In this document: piece by piece, positions 25,543-34,216 of the stretch
Layout of the letters: each line of letters starts with the position of its first letter
Numbering within the stretch: the stretch's first letter is position 1
Notes under the pieces: model-generated
What the model saw: only the letters and a program-made list of their open reading frames with translations
The model's database searches: none
What the model was told of the DNA's origin: nothing
Made by a program: the position numbers and the translations under genes
Assembly: GCA_945862045.1 (NCBI GenBank)
Contig: CAMAWR010000013.1
Span: 1-52,383 of the forward strand
DNA: 52,383 bases
Reading direction: 5' to 3'
Source: Bifidobacterium breve
Lineage (GTDB): Bacteria > Actinomycetota > Acidimicrobiia > Acidimicrobiales > Ilumatobacteraceae

Positions 25543-26513
25543 TTTCGCCCCATCAGTTCGGATGCGCGAATGCAGGCACTCTCAGACTCCCCGACCGGCA
25601 CCAGCGGTGGGATGGCAGAACCACACGCTTCGACCGCATGATCGCAACGCGCACGAAACGCACAACCGGAGGGTGGTCGCAACATATTCGGAGGGAAGCC
25701 GGCAATCGGCACCAAGCGCCCGACACCGGTCTGGGGCAGCGATGCAAGCAGACCACGGGTGTACGGATGGGTTGGCTGTTCGAAAATACCGTGGACATTG
25801 CCCCGCTCCACGAAACATCCGGCATACATCACGTTCACGCGCTCACACACACGCGCAACCACACCCAAATCGTGGGTGATGAGCACGACCGCCGTTCCGA
25901 ATTGAACCTGCACCCTTTGAATCACCTCCAGAATTTGCGCCTGCACCGTGACATCGAGTGCCGTGGTCGGCTCATCAGCGATGAGTACCTTCGGACTATT
26001 TGCGATCGCCATGGCGATGACCACGCGCTGGCGCATGCCACCCGAGAATTCGTGCGGATATTGCATCGCGCGATCACCAGGTTGCGGAATTCCGACGATC
26101 TCCAACAATTCCACGGCACGGGCGTTGGCTGCCCGCTCGCTCATCTTCGTATGGGCACGCAACATTTCGGTGATCTGTGCCCCGACACGATGCACCGGGT
26201 TGAGTGCCGACAGCGGATCCTGGAAAATCATCGACATCAAACGACCACGTACCGAGCGCATCTGCTTGGGCGTCATACCGACGAGTTGCTGGCCATCCAG
26301 CAGTGCCGAGCCGGTCACGGTTGCCGACCGCGGTAGTAGACCCATTGCCGCCAAGAAGCTGACTGATTTGCCCGAGCCTGACTCGCCGACGACGGCCAGC
26401 ATCTCACCAGCGTGCACGTCGATGTCGACCCCGCGAACTGCGACCAACGGGCCGACTGGCGTATTGAAGGTGACCTGCAAGTTGCGGATTTCCAGGATTG
26501 GTGTAGGCATCAC
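25539..26513 (-). CDS. peptide-type ABC transporter ATP-binding protein (OppD/DppD)
   Basis: 324 residues. Walker A GESGSGKS near residues 40-47, signature [14 protein letters not shown], Walker [13 protein letters not shown], switch His in [10 protein letters not shown], and the oligopeptide C-terminal region with Cys residues ([12 protein letters not shown]). Partner of the OppF-like ATPase. Overlaps the OppC-like gene upstream and the OppF-like gene downstream by four bases each, so translation is coupled. Confidence 0.93.
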   Translation of the reverse strand: MMPTPILEIRNLQVTFNTPVGPLVAVRGVDIDVHAGEMLAVVGESGSGKSVSFLAAMGLLPRSATVTGSALLDGQQLVGMTPKQMRSVRGRLMSMIFQDPLSALNPVHRVGAQITEMLRAHTKMSERAANARAVELLEIVGIPQPGDRAMQYPHEFSGGMRQRVVIAMAIANSPKVLIADEPTTALDVTVQAQILEVIQRVQVQFGTAVVLITHDLGVVARVCERVNVMYAGCFVERGNVHGIFEQPTHPYTRGLLASLPQTGVGRLVPIAGFPPNMLRPPSGCAFRARCDHAVEACGSAIPPLVPVGESESACIRASELMGRK

Positions 26514-27433
26514 GCGTCCTTCACCATTCGTGGGTCGGTGGCATCGCGTAGTGCGTCACCGATGAAGTTGATCGACAGCGCAATAATTACCAAGGCAAGA
26601 CACGGGAATACTGCCAGCCACCAGAAACCGGTGTTGACGGCACCTTTGGCCTGTCCGACAAGGATGCCGAGCGATGTAGCGCCAGCGCCTGCCTGTGGTC
26701 CGTAACCAAAGAAAGCCAAGGTGGATTCGCTGAGTATCGCCCCTACGACGGAAAAGGTGAGTGCCACCATGATGGGGCCGATGGAATTGGGCAACAAGTG
26801 TCGACGCACGATATACCAACGACTGGCGCCGACAGCGCGTGCTGCTTCAATGAACTCGCGTTCTTTCAGCGCCAGAACCTGGCCGCGAACGATGCGCGCG
26901 ACACTCATCCAACCGAAAATTGCAAACAGCACGATGATGAACCGCACCGACGACAGGTCTCCGGTGATCGGCCGCAACCACGTAATGGCGCCGAGCATGT
27001 TGCGCATCACAAGCAACGTGACGAGGAATGGAAACGCCAGGAACAGATCCGTGATGCGCATGATGATGTCGTCGAACATGCCGCCACGAAACCCCGCCAC
27101 GGCCCCGATGAGACAGCCGAGGAACACCGAGATCACTGCCGAAAAGAACCCGATCACGAGCGACACACGCACTCCATAAATGAGACGGCTGTAAAGATCG
27201 CGACCGATATCGTCGGTACCAAGCCAAGCATTCGCCCGGGGTGACAAGAAGTAATTTGGTGGTGCCTGCACGGCCTCGTTAACACCGTAACGAGCGGTGA
27301 ACGGCGACAATGCCACGAAAACCACGAGGATTGTCAGCACAAAGACGCCCACTACTGCCCCGCGGTGGCTAACAAAACGCTCGTACGCCATGCGCCGTGG
27401 CGACTTGGCGGGAACTACGACATCGTCATTCAA
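26510..27433 (-). CDS. peptide-type ABC transporter permease (OppC/DppC)
   Basis: 307 residues. Cytoplasmic N-terminal tail, a first membrane segment (VGVFVLTILVVFVALSPF), a periplasmic region with WLGTDDIGRDLYSRLIYGVRVSL, the typical OppC entry motif, and about five further helices. The EAA coupling loop is REFIEAARAVGASRWYIVRR. With the OppB-like permease it forms the channel. Overlaps OppB by eight bases and OppD by four. Confidence 0.94.
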   Translation of the reverse strand: MNDDVVVPAKSPRRMAYERFVSHRGAVVGVFVLTILVVFVALSPFTARYGVNEAVQAPPNYFLSPRANAWLGTDDIGRDLYSRLIYGVRVSLVIGFFSAVISVFLGCLIGAVAGFRGGMFDDIIMRITDLFLAFPFLVTLLVMRNMLGAITWLRPITGDLSSVRFIIVLFAIFGWMSVARIVRGQVLALKEREFIEAARAVGASRWYIVRRHLLPNSIGPIMVALTFSVVGAILSESTLAFFGYGPQAGAGATSLGILVGQAKGAVNTGFWWLAVFPCLALVIIALSINFIGDALRDATDPRMVKDA

Positions 27434-28400
27434 GGCGAATCCTCGGATCTAACCAGGCGTAGGACACGTCAGCCAACAAGTTAAACAACAGAACCGAAAA
27501 GACGATCAGCACCATCCATGGCATCAACAATGGGAAATCGCCTTCACCAAAAGCCGAGAGAAAGTACTTGCCCATCCCCGGATAACTGAAGATATTTTCG
27601 GTGATGATCAAACCACCCACGATGCTTCCGACGTCCAATGCAGCAATGGTCACCACGGGAATCAGGGCATTACGCAGGCCATGTTTGAACAGCACGCGAC
27701 GCTCGCTAATACCTTTCGAGCGTGCTGTTCGCATGTATTCACTACTCAGCACGTCGAGCAGTGATGAACGCATGTAGCGCGCGTACACGGCGATGATCTG
27801 GATGGCAACGACCATCGTCGGCAACACCATATGCCTGATCATGAGACCGAGGTTGAAGCCTGTTTGTCCGGGTGGATAAACGCCCGAGGTAGGAAACAGA
27901 GTCGAGCCGAACCAGCGACTCCAATACACGGCGAAAAAAAGCTGGAACAGGATCGCCGAAACGTAGGGCGGGATGGAAATTCCGACGAATGCCGCTGTGT
28001 TGACCGCAACGTCACGACGCCCGCCAGGCCGCAAGGCCGCAAAAATACCGAGTAACAAGCCAACAGTGATGCCAACGACACTCGCCGCGGTACCGAGCCG
28101 CAATGTGTTGGCTAGCGCATCCTTCAATGCTGGAGCTACCTCACGACTGCCCTTGATGCTTCGAGGCCAGTCAAGGGTGATGAAGTTGACAAGCCAGCGA
28201 AAGTAGCCCCGTACATAATTTGGATCAAGACCATTGACGTCGATGTATTGGGCAATTTTTTCTGGGGAGGCGCGAGGGTTGATTCGCTTGTAACTCTCTA
28301 CGGGGTTCGTACCGATTCGTAGTGCTACGTAGACGAGGAATGTCACGAAACACAAGGTGGGAATCGACCATGCCAAACGACGCACGACATACTTCAGCAC
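27426..28400 (-). CDS. peptide-type ABC transporter permease (OppB/DppB)
   Basis: 324 residues from a GTG at 28400. N-terminal helix after MLKYVVRRLAWS, a long external loop that includes GLDPNYVRGYFRWL, about six membrane helices, and the coupling loop EYMRTARSKGISERRVLFKHGLRNALIP. Forms the channel with the OppC-like protein. A separate -10 hexamer directly upstream and a strong hairpin in the 164-base gap to the binding-protein gene suggest that permease and ATPases are transcribed at a different level from the binding protein. Confidence 0.94.
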   Translation of the reverse strand: MLKYVVRRLAWSIPTLCFVTFLVYVALRIGTNPVESYKRINPRASPEKIAQYIDVNGLDPNYVRGYFRWLVNFITLDWPRSIKGSREVAPALKDALANTLRLGTAASVVGITVGLLLGIFAALRPGGRRDVAVNTAAFVGISIPPYVSAILFQLFFAVYWSRWFGSTLFPTSGVYPPGQTGFNLGLMIRHMVLPTMVVAIQIIAVYARYMRSSLLDVLSSEYMRTARSKGISERRVLFKHGLRNALIPVVTIAALDVGSIVGGLIITENIFSYPGMGKYFLSAFGEGDFPLLMPWMVLIVFSVLLFNLLADVSYAWLDPRIRLE

Positions 28401-28406
28401 CCCGCC

Positions 28407-28412
28407 AAACTA
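28407..28412 (-). promoter_or_regulatory. -10 element (TAGTTT) for the permease gene
   Basis: On the minus strand TAGTTT is followed by GGCGGG and the GTG start at 28400, a spacing of six bases as in the other leaderless starts of the window. Confidence 0.45.
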
Positions 28413-28492
28413 TCCCGTCACCGCATCAAACCGAGAGTCCAAATCTTTCTGCTCAACACTGCTGCGCCACGAAATGCGTCAGAAACGACGAC

Positions 28493-28530
28493 GGCGCGCG
28501 AGCCCCACCATTTGGTGAGACTCGCGCGCC
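28493..28530 (-). terminator. strong hairpin between binding-protein and permease genes
   Basis: Perfect ten-base stem GGCGCGCGAG (28493-28502) with CTCGCGCGCC (28521-28530); the loop holds a second small stem CACCA/TGGTG. There is no T-run behind it on the minus strand, so it may be a processing or RNA-stabilising stem that lets the binding protein be made in excess, or a weak attenuator, rather than a full terminator. Confidence 0.6.
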
Positions 28531-28564
28531 GCGCGAGTGTCGTTGAAACCAACGACCTTCGTAC

Positions 28565-30304
28565 TTACTTGAGGACGACCGTTGGTTCGCCGACGAGCAG
28601 GTTGGTAACCACGTATGCACCATCGTTGGTGGTGGAGAATGCTCCAGGCATGACCTGATTCAGCGTTGTCCATACCATCCACGAAGAGTTCGCACACTCG
28701 GTGACGGGGTTCAAACATTCCGGCCACTGCTCGGCACCGATGACAATCTTGCCATCGCCGTCGAGGTCGGTCCAAAGGTGGTTGTTGATGAACGAGGTGT
28801 AGTTACGCAACTCGGTATCAACTGGTCCACCCACCTTGTCCGTGCGCCAGAAACCCGACTTGGGGAACTGGAACAACGGCAGCATCACGCTGTCGGCGGC
28901 CATGAGCTTGAGCGCACTCTTGATGAGCTCTGCACGCTTGGCTGCGTCCGGTTCGTAGTCGGCATTGTGGAGCAGATCTGACGCTTCTGCGTTGCACCAA
29001 CCCTGGCTGTTTTGGCCAACGTTGTTGTTTGCTGCAGTCGGAATCTGGTCACAAGTGAAACCTGGCGTGAGGTAACCCGGGTCCGGCGGAGCGGTCGAGA
29101 TATACATCGCCATGTCGTAGTCCAGGGCCGGCAGACGTTGCTGGAAGTAGCAGGCTGCGTCGCAGTTGTCTGCGCGCACTTTGAAGCCCGCTGCATTGAG
29201 CAGTGGGATCAAATATGCCTGGGTGTTTTCGCGACGAGTGTTGCCCGTGTTGATGATCCAGCGGATGTCTGGGGCTGCTCCGGTCGTTGGATCAATCCAA
29301 TAACCATCGGCACCCTTCGTCCAACCGTTCTCCGTGAGGAGAGCGTCGGCAGCTGCCGGATCGTATGCGCCAGCGAATTCGTCGCCGTTGCAGAACGGAC
29401 CAGGGATCATCGGGCCACACTCCAGCGGCGCTTCGCCACCGAGTGGAACGTAGATCTGCGCAAACAGCGCATTACGGTCGATTGACTTGGAGAATGCCGA
29501 GCGGAAGATCGGGTTGGCAAACGGGCCACACTTCTGTTGGAAGTAGAAACCTTCGTAGTCGCCACCGAATTCTTTCTTCAGCGTGATGTTCGGATCGGTG
29601 AATGCCTCTTCGATACCACCGAAGAACTGTGGGTACACGAAGTCGACTTCTCCGGCCTTCAACGCTGCAGACTCGGTATCGCTGTCAGCCAGCGGCACCA
29701 TGACGAGTTGCTTCGTGACAGCCTTGTCGGTGCCCCAGTACTTGTCGTTGGGAACGTAGACGACCTGGCTCGGGCTCCACGACTTCATCTTCCACGGACG
29801 ACCCGAGAAACCGATGAAATCTGCGAAATCTGCCGAAATGTCCTTGGCGTTCTTCACCGAAGCCGCTTTGATGAGACCACCAAAGAGACCTTTGTACGGG
29901 CCGTACACCGACTTGAACTCAACGACAACTTGCTTGTCGCTTGAACCGGCAGCGATGGTCGTGATTTGGTCGTAACCAACCGTCGACAGCGAGCCAGGGG
30001 TGTTCATGGCAGCTTCCCATGTTGCATTGAAGTCAGCAACGGTGATTTGCGAACCGTCTTCCCACACTGCGGTGGGCGCGATGTCGTAGGTCACCGTCAT
30101 ACCAGCGCTGGCTGGTGGCGTGTAGGTGTAGTCATATGTAACGTCAGCACATTCAGCGAGCGTCGGATAGGCCACCGGATCGGCGGCTGGCGCTGCTGTT
30201 GTGTCTTCAGTCACGGCTTCGTCGCCACCACCACATGCGGCAGCGATCAACGAGATCGCGAACAACGCTGCAGTGAGACGGATTACCTTGCTGTGTTTCT
30301 TCAT
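28565..30304 (-). CDS. family-5 peptide-binding lipoprotein, apparently circularly permuted
   Basis: 579 residues from the ATG at 30304, which has a GGAGG site. The signal peptide ends in the lipobox LIAAAC (Cys24), followed by an acidic, Thr/Ala-rich linker. The conserved family-5 sequence begins only at MTVTYDIAPTAVWEDG (residues 69-84), which in OppA/DppA is preceded by about 60 residues containing the LxP 'LNP' strand. That missing piece is found at the very C-terminus: GKIVIGAEQWPECLNP onward (residues 518-579), joined by the linker DLDGDG behind the normal end (NNHLW). Around 13 cysteines suggest disulfides. Binds a peptide-like ligand outside the membrane for the adjacent transporter. 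Confidence 0.88.
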   Translation of the reverse strand: MKKHSKVIRLTAALFAISLIAAACGGGDEAVTEDTTAAPAADPVAYPTLAECADVTYDYTYTPPASAGMTVTYDIAPTAVWEDGSQITVADFNATWEAAMNTPGSLSTVGYDQITTIAAGSSDKQVVVEFKSVYGPYKGLFGGLIKAASVKNAKDISADFADFIGFSGRPWKMKSWSPSQVVYVPNDKYWGTDKAVTKQLVMVPLADSDTESAALKAGEVDFVYPQFFGGIEEAFTDPNITLKKEFGGDYEGFYFQQKCGPFANPIFRSAFSKSIDRNALFAQIYVPLGGEAPLECGPMIPGPFCNGDEFAGAYDPAAADALLTENGWTKGADGYWIDPTTGAAPDIRWIINTGNTRRENTQAYLIPLLNAAGFKVRADNCDAACYFQQRLPALDYDMAMYISTAPPDPGYLTPGFTCDQIPTAANNNVGQNSQGWCNAEASDLLHNADYEPDAAKRAELIKSALKLMAADSVMLPLFQFPKSGFWRTDKVGGPVDTELRNYTSFINNHLWTDLDGDGKIVIGAEQWPECLNPVTECANSSWMVWTTLNQVMPGAFSTTNDGAYVVTNLLVGEPTVVLK

Positions 30305-30410
30305 GGATTCGACCTCCCCGTCGAATAGGTGGGGCGTCACACCCAGGTTGATGACGTCTGCACACTACTCGGCTCATGTGACATTGTGCTCATCGGCAAT
30401 CGTTCGCACT

Positions 30411-30430
30411 CCGTCCCCCCACGGGGAGGG
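30411..30430 (-). terminator. possible stem-loop after tpiA
   Basis: TCCCC (30414-30418) pairs with GGGGA (30423-30427), extended by CC/GG with one mismatch, four bases beyond the tpiA stop. There is no T-run. The 129 bases between tpiA and the binding-protein gene contain nothing else that I can name except TAGTGT at 30362-30367 (minus strand), a possible -10 of the binding-protein gene. Confidence 0.3.
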
Positions 30431-30433
30431 CAT

Positions 30434-31219
30434 TCAAGCGCTCTGGCGGCGGTATTGCACGATGCGGGCGAATTCGGTGGAGTCGAGGCTGGCACCACCA
30501 ACGAGCACCCCGTCAATGTCTGGTTGGCGCATGATGTCGGCAATCGTGCCTGCTTTGACGCTTCCACCATATTGGATACGAATCGCCGCCGATGCCGGGC
30601 GGGACGTCACCGCTGCCACTTCTTCGCGAATCGCGGCGATGACCACTTGGGCTTCACCTGGCAACGCATTCTTGCCGGTGCCAATCGCCCAAATCGGCTC
30701 GTAGGCAACGACCATCGACTTCACTTGTTCGCTGGTGCGTTTGTCAAGTGCCGAGCGAATTTGCCGGCGAATCTTGTCGAGGGTGAGACCAGCCTCGTGT
30801 TCCTCGAGGGTTTCACCGACGCACAGGATCGGCGTCATCCCATGCTTCTGCACCGCGGCAACCTTGCGGGCGACGAACTCGTCGGTTTCACCGAACAACT
30901 GGCGGCGCTCACTGTGCCCGACGATCACGTAGTGCACACCGAGTTTGGCGAGGAACGCCGGGGACACTTCCCCGGTGAAGGCCCCGCGGTCTTCGGCGTG
31001 ACAATTTTGTGCACCGAGCTTCAGTCGGAGTTTGTCGGCATCGATGAGTGTCTGGATACTGCGCAGATCGGTGAAGGGTGGATGCAACGTGACCTCAACA
31101 GCATCAAGATCGTCCTTCTGCAGGAGGTACGACAGTTTTTGCACGAACTGAATCGCCTCAAAGTGATTCTGATTCATCTTCCAATTGCCACTCACGATTG
31201 GCGTTCGTTCACCGGCCAC
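30434..31219 (-). CDS. tpiA: triosephosphate isomerase
   Basis: 261 residues from a GTG at 31219, overlapping pgk by 11 bases. Active-site residues are present: the Lys of GNWKMN, the His of IVGHSERRQLFGE, the catalytic Glu of VVAYEPIWAIGTG and the phosphate loop YGGSVKAG. Interconverts dihydroxyacetone phosphate and glyceraldehyde-3-phosphate in the cytoplasm. Last of the gap-pgk-tpiA glycolytic group at the end of the long leftward gene run. Confidence 0.97.
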   Translation of the reverse strand: MAGERTPIVSGNWKMNQNHFEAIQFVQKLSYLLQKDDLDAVEVTLHPPFTDLRSIQTLIDADKLRLKLGAQNCHAEDRGAFTGEVSPAFLAKLGVHYVIVGHSERRQLFGETDEFVARKVAAVQKHGMTPILCVGETLEEHEAGLTLDKIRRQIRSALDKRTSEQVKSMVVAYEPIWAIGTGKNALPGEAQVVIAAIREEVAAVTSRPASAAIRIQYGGSVKAGTIADIMRQPDIDGVLVGGASLDSTEFARIVQYRRQSA

Positions 31220-32321
31220 GTGGTGCCTCCCTCAGTGCTTGCAAACCAGGGAGATCGCCGTGCTCGAGAAACTCGAGCGAAGCACCCCCACCAGTCGACA
31301 CGTGATCAACTTCTTTGGCGAATCCGAATTGGGCGAGCGCAGCAGCCGAGTCGCCCCCGCCCACGACGGTGAATGCCTTGGTGTCTGCCATCGCCTGAGC
31401 CACCGTACGTGTTCCCTTGGCAAAACGCACGTCTTCGAAGACACCCAGCGGACCATTCCACAGCACCGAGCGAGCCTCCATGATCGCATCGCTGAACGCA
31501 GCAGCCGTACCTGGGCCGATGTCCATGCCCTTTGCCCGCTCCGGCAGACGGCGACCAAATGTGGCGTAGACGCCGTCGGCGTCGACGCCGATGATGTCCT
31601 CGGGGAGCATGATCGATGGGAACTTGGCGAGTAACTGTCGGCAATGATCCACTTGCTCGCGCTCGCACAGCGAGTCGCCCACCGAGTGCCCCTGAGCCAC
31701 CAAAAAAGTAAAGCACATCCCGCCGCCGATGAGCAGTTGATCCACCGTTTCCAATAACGCAGCGATGAAGCCGAGTTTGTCGCTTACTTTTGACCCGCCA
31801 ACCACTGCGACGAACGGCCGTTTCGGTGCGGTTCGCAAACCATCGAGCACTGCGACCTCGTGTTGCATCAGCCGGCCGGCGGCCGAACGCAATGAGCGGG
31901 GCGGCCCGACGATCGAGGCATGGGCTCGATGGGCGGCACCGAATGCGTCGTTCACATAGAGGTCCATCCCCTGCACCAAGTCGGCAACGAAGCCCGCGTC
32001 ATTGCCCTCTTCGCCCGGTGAAAACCGCAGATTGTCCCGCAACTTCACACCGGGTGCCAGCTCGGCGAGACGCACCCGCACCGCATCCATCGAATACTTT
32101 GCGGTCACCACACCATTCGGGCGACCGAGATGACTTGCGCACACCACGTTCGCACCCCGTTCGGTCAGCCAATTCAGGGTCGGCAGTGCGGCCCGAATAC
32201 GAAAATCGTCGGTGATTTCTCGGGCATGGTCGGCACCGGACATCGGCACGTTGAAGTCGGTGCGCACGAGTACGGTGGCACCACGCACATCACCAAGATC
32301 TTCGAGTACCGGAAGCTTCAC
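31209..32321 (-). CDS. pgk: phosphoglycerate kinase
   Basis: 370 residues, at the short end for the bacterial family (usually about 390). Substrate-binding VRTDFNVPM, CASHLGRPNG, LRFSPGEEGNDAGF, then the hinge and nucleotide domain with VVGGSKVSDK, WNGPLGVFE and the Gly-rich TVVGGGDSAAAL. Transfers phosphate from 1,3-bisphosphoglycerate to ADP. Ten bases behind gap and overlapping tpiA. Nothing essential is missing, so the shortness reflects trimmed loops. Confidence 0.97.
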   Translation of the reverse strand: MKLPVLEDLGDVRGATVLVRTDFNVPMSGADHAREITDDFRIRAALPTLNWLTERGANVVCASHLGRPNGVVTAKYSMDAVRVRLAELAPGVKLRDNLRFSPGEEGNDAGFVADLVQGMDLYVNDAFGAAHRAHASIVGPPRSLRSAAGRLMQHEVAVLDGLRTAPKRPFVAVVGGSKVSDKLGFIAALLETVDQLLIGGGMCFTFLVAQGHSVGDSLCEREQVDHCRQLLAKFPSIMLPEDIIGVDADGVYATFGRRLPERAKGMDIGPGTAAAFSDAIMEARSVLWNGPLGVFEDVRFAKGTRTVAQAMADTKAFTVVGGGDSAAALAQFGFAKEVDHVSTGGGASLEFLEHGDLPGLQALREAPRGR

Positions 32322-32331
32322 GAGTGCTTGA

Positions 32332-33339
32332 TCAGGAAAGAGTTCGGCCGATGTGCACCGTGATGTCCGCCAGGCGGCTCGAGTAACCCCATTCGTTGTC
32401 GTACCAACCGAGCACTTTTACGAGCGAACCCATGCTCATCGTCAGGTCGGCGTCATAGATGCAACTATGCGGGTTGCCGACGATGTCGCTCGACACGATT
32501 AGATCTGTGCAGTACTGCAGCACCCCCTGCAACCGCCCATTCGCCGCCGACTTGAAGGCCGCATTGATCTCGTCGACCGATGCAGGTTGTTTCAGGTTGG
32601 CGACGAAATCAGTGATCGAACCAGTCGGAAGCGGCACCCGCAATGCCGTGCCGTCAAGTTTGCCCTTCATTGCCTCCATCACGAGGCTCGTGGCCCGCGC
32701 TGCACCGGTGGAAGTCGGCGTGATGTTGATTGCCGCCCCACGGGCGCGCCGCAGGTCTTTGTGCGGTCCATCAACCAACATCTGGTCACCGGTGTACGAA
32801 TGCACGGTCGTCATCATTCCGTTGACGACACCGAAAGCATCATCGAGCACCTTGACCAGCGGGACAAAACAGTTGGTCGTACAACTGGCATTCGACACGA
32901 CCTGATGCTTCTTGGGGTCGAAATCGGTGTGGTTCACTCCGTAAACGAATGTGGCATCGGCACCCGTGGCTGGCGCAGAGATGATGACCACCCGCGCTCC
33001 AGCTGCGATGTGAGCTGCCGCTTTGTCACGCTCCGTGAAGAAGCCCGTCGATTCGATGACGACATCCACGCCCAGCGCCTTCCAAGGCAAATTCTTCGGG
33101 TCTCGCTCGGAGAGCACTCGCAGGGTTTTGCCATTGACGACGATGCCGTCATCCGATGCCGAAATCGTGTCGGGGAGCACGCCCATGATCGAGTCGTACT
33201 TCAGCAAATGGGCCATCGTCTGTTTGTCACCGAGGTCATTGACCGCAACGATCTCGATATCAATGTTGTTCTTGCGAATGGCGCGCCAGAAGCTGCGCCC
33301 GATACGGCCGAAGCCGTTGATGCCTACTCGTACGGTCAT
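32332..33339 (-). CDS. gap: glyceraldehyde-3-phosphate dehydrogenase
   Basis: 335 residues. NAD-binding GINGFGRIGRSFWRA at the N-terminus, catalytic Cys in SNASCTTNC, substrate-binding TTVHSYTGDQ, and WYDNEWGYSSRL at the C-terminus. The Asp of VAVNDL after the second strand points to NAD+ rather than NADP+. Catalyses phosphorylating oxidation of glyceraldehyde-3-phosphate. It directly follows rapZ (10 bases); yvcK and whiA, which normally separate them in actinobacteria, are not here. Confidence 0.97.
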   Translation of the reverse strand: MTVRVGINGFGRIGRSFWRAIRKNNIDIEIVAVNDLGDKQTMAHLLKYDSIMGVLPDTISASDDGIVVNGKTLRVLSERDPKNLPWKALGVDVVIESTGFFTERDKAAAHIAAGARVVIISAPATGADATFVYGVNHTDFDPKKHQVVSNASCTTNCFVPLVKVLDDAFGVVNGMMTTVHSYTGDQMLVDGPHKDLRRARGAAINITPTSTGAARATSLVMEAMKGKLDGTALRVPLPTGSITDFVANLKQPASVDEINAAFKSAANGRLQGVLQYCTDLIVSSDIVGNPHSCIYDADLTMSMGSLVKVLGWYDNEWGYSSRLADITVHIGRTLS

Positions 33340-33349
33340 ATCCGTGAGC

Positions 33350-34207
33350 CTAGTTTTTTTCGATGTCGCGATGCGCCACGCGGGCCTCGACCCCGCGATT
33401 GGCCAACCGCAAACTCAACGCCTCGGCAATCGCCACCGAACGGTGGCGGCCACCTGTACACCCGACCGCGATGGTGAGGTAACTCTTGCCCTCGCTGCGA
33501 TACGCCGGGATCAGCGACTCGAACAAACCCTCGATTCGATCCAAAAAATCCTGGGTGGCCCGCTGTTCGAGCACGAACTTGCGGACGGGTTCGTCCCGCC
33601 CCGAAAGCGGTCGCAGTGCCTCGTCGTAGTGCGGGTTCGGGATGAATCGCACGTCGAACACCGTGTCGACATCGAGCGGCAAGCCGTGCTTGAAACCGAA
33701 CGACACGACCGAAACCTGCAGCGTGTCGGCAAGATCTTCGAACGAAAAAAGTTCGGTCATCTGGGTCTTGAACTGGGCAATCTGCAGCGTGCTCGTATCG
33801 ATCACCTTGTCGGCTACTTCACGAACTTGTTCCAGCAGGTCACGCTCATGCTCGATGGCCTCCGAGACCGTGCCGGTTTCGGTGCGCAGCGGGTGTTTCC
33901 GGCGTGATTCGGTGTACCGCATGACCAACGCCTGCGTCGAGGCTTCGAGGAACAAGATCCGCACGTGGTGGCCTGCGCTACGCAACCGCGGCACCGACTT
34001 CACGGCGTCGGTCTGTTGCGACGCCACCCCGATCACCAACGCCAGACGCGACGACTTGTCGACCGAAACGCCGGCAAGTTCGACGAACTTGTCAACGAGT
34101 TCAACGGGCATATTGTCGACGACGAACCAACCGAGGTCTTCGAGGGTGTCGGCCGCCTGCGAGCGACCAGCCCCGGACAGCCCGGTGATGAGCAGAAGTT
34201 CTGCCAC
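33350..34207 (-). CDS. rapZ: RapZ-family nucleotide-binding protein (YvcJ)
   Basis: 285 residues. Walker A LLITGLSGAGRS at the N-terminus (Ser/Arg in place of the usual Gly-Lys, normal for this family), FVVDNMP, Walker B-like segment, SFGFKHGLPLDVDTVFDVRF, and the C-terminal domain with GCTGGRHRSVAIAE. In E. coli it is an adapter controlling GlmZ RNA; in Gram-positive bacteria it binds or hydrolyses nucleotides and its role is not settled. Located between uvrC (nine bases) and gap. Confidence 0.95.
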   Translation of the reverse strand: MAELLLITGLSGAGRSQAADTLEDLGWFVVDNMPVELVDKFVELAGVSVDKSSRLALVIGVASQQTDAVKSVPRLRSAGHHVRILFLEASTQALVMRYTESRRKHPLRTETGTVSEAIEHERDLLEQVREVADKVIDTSTLQIAQFKTQMTELFSFEDLADTLQVSVVSFGFKHGLPLDVDTVFDVRFIPNPHYDEALRPLSGRDEPVRKFVLEQRATQDFLDRIEGLFESLIPAYRSEGKSYLTIAVGCTGGRHRSVAIAEALSLRLANRGVEARVAHRDIEKN

Positions 34208-34216
34208 GGTGTGAGA

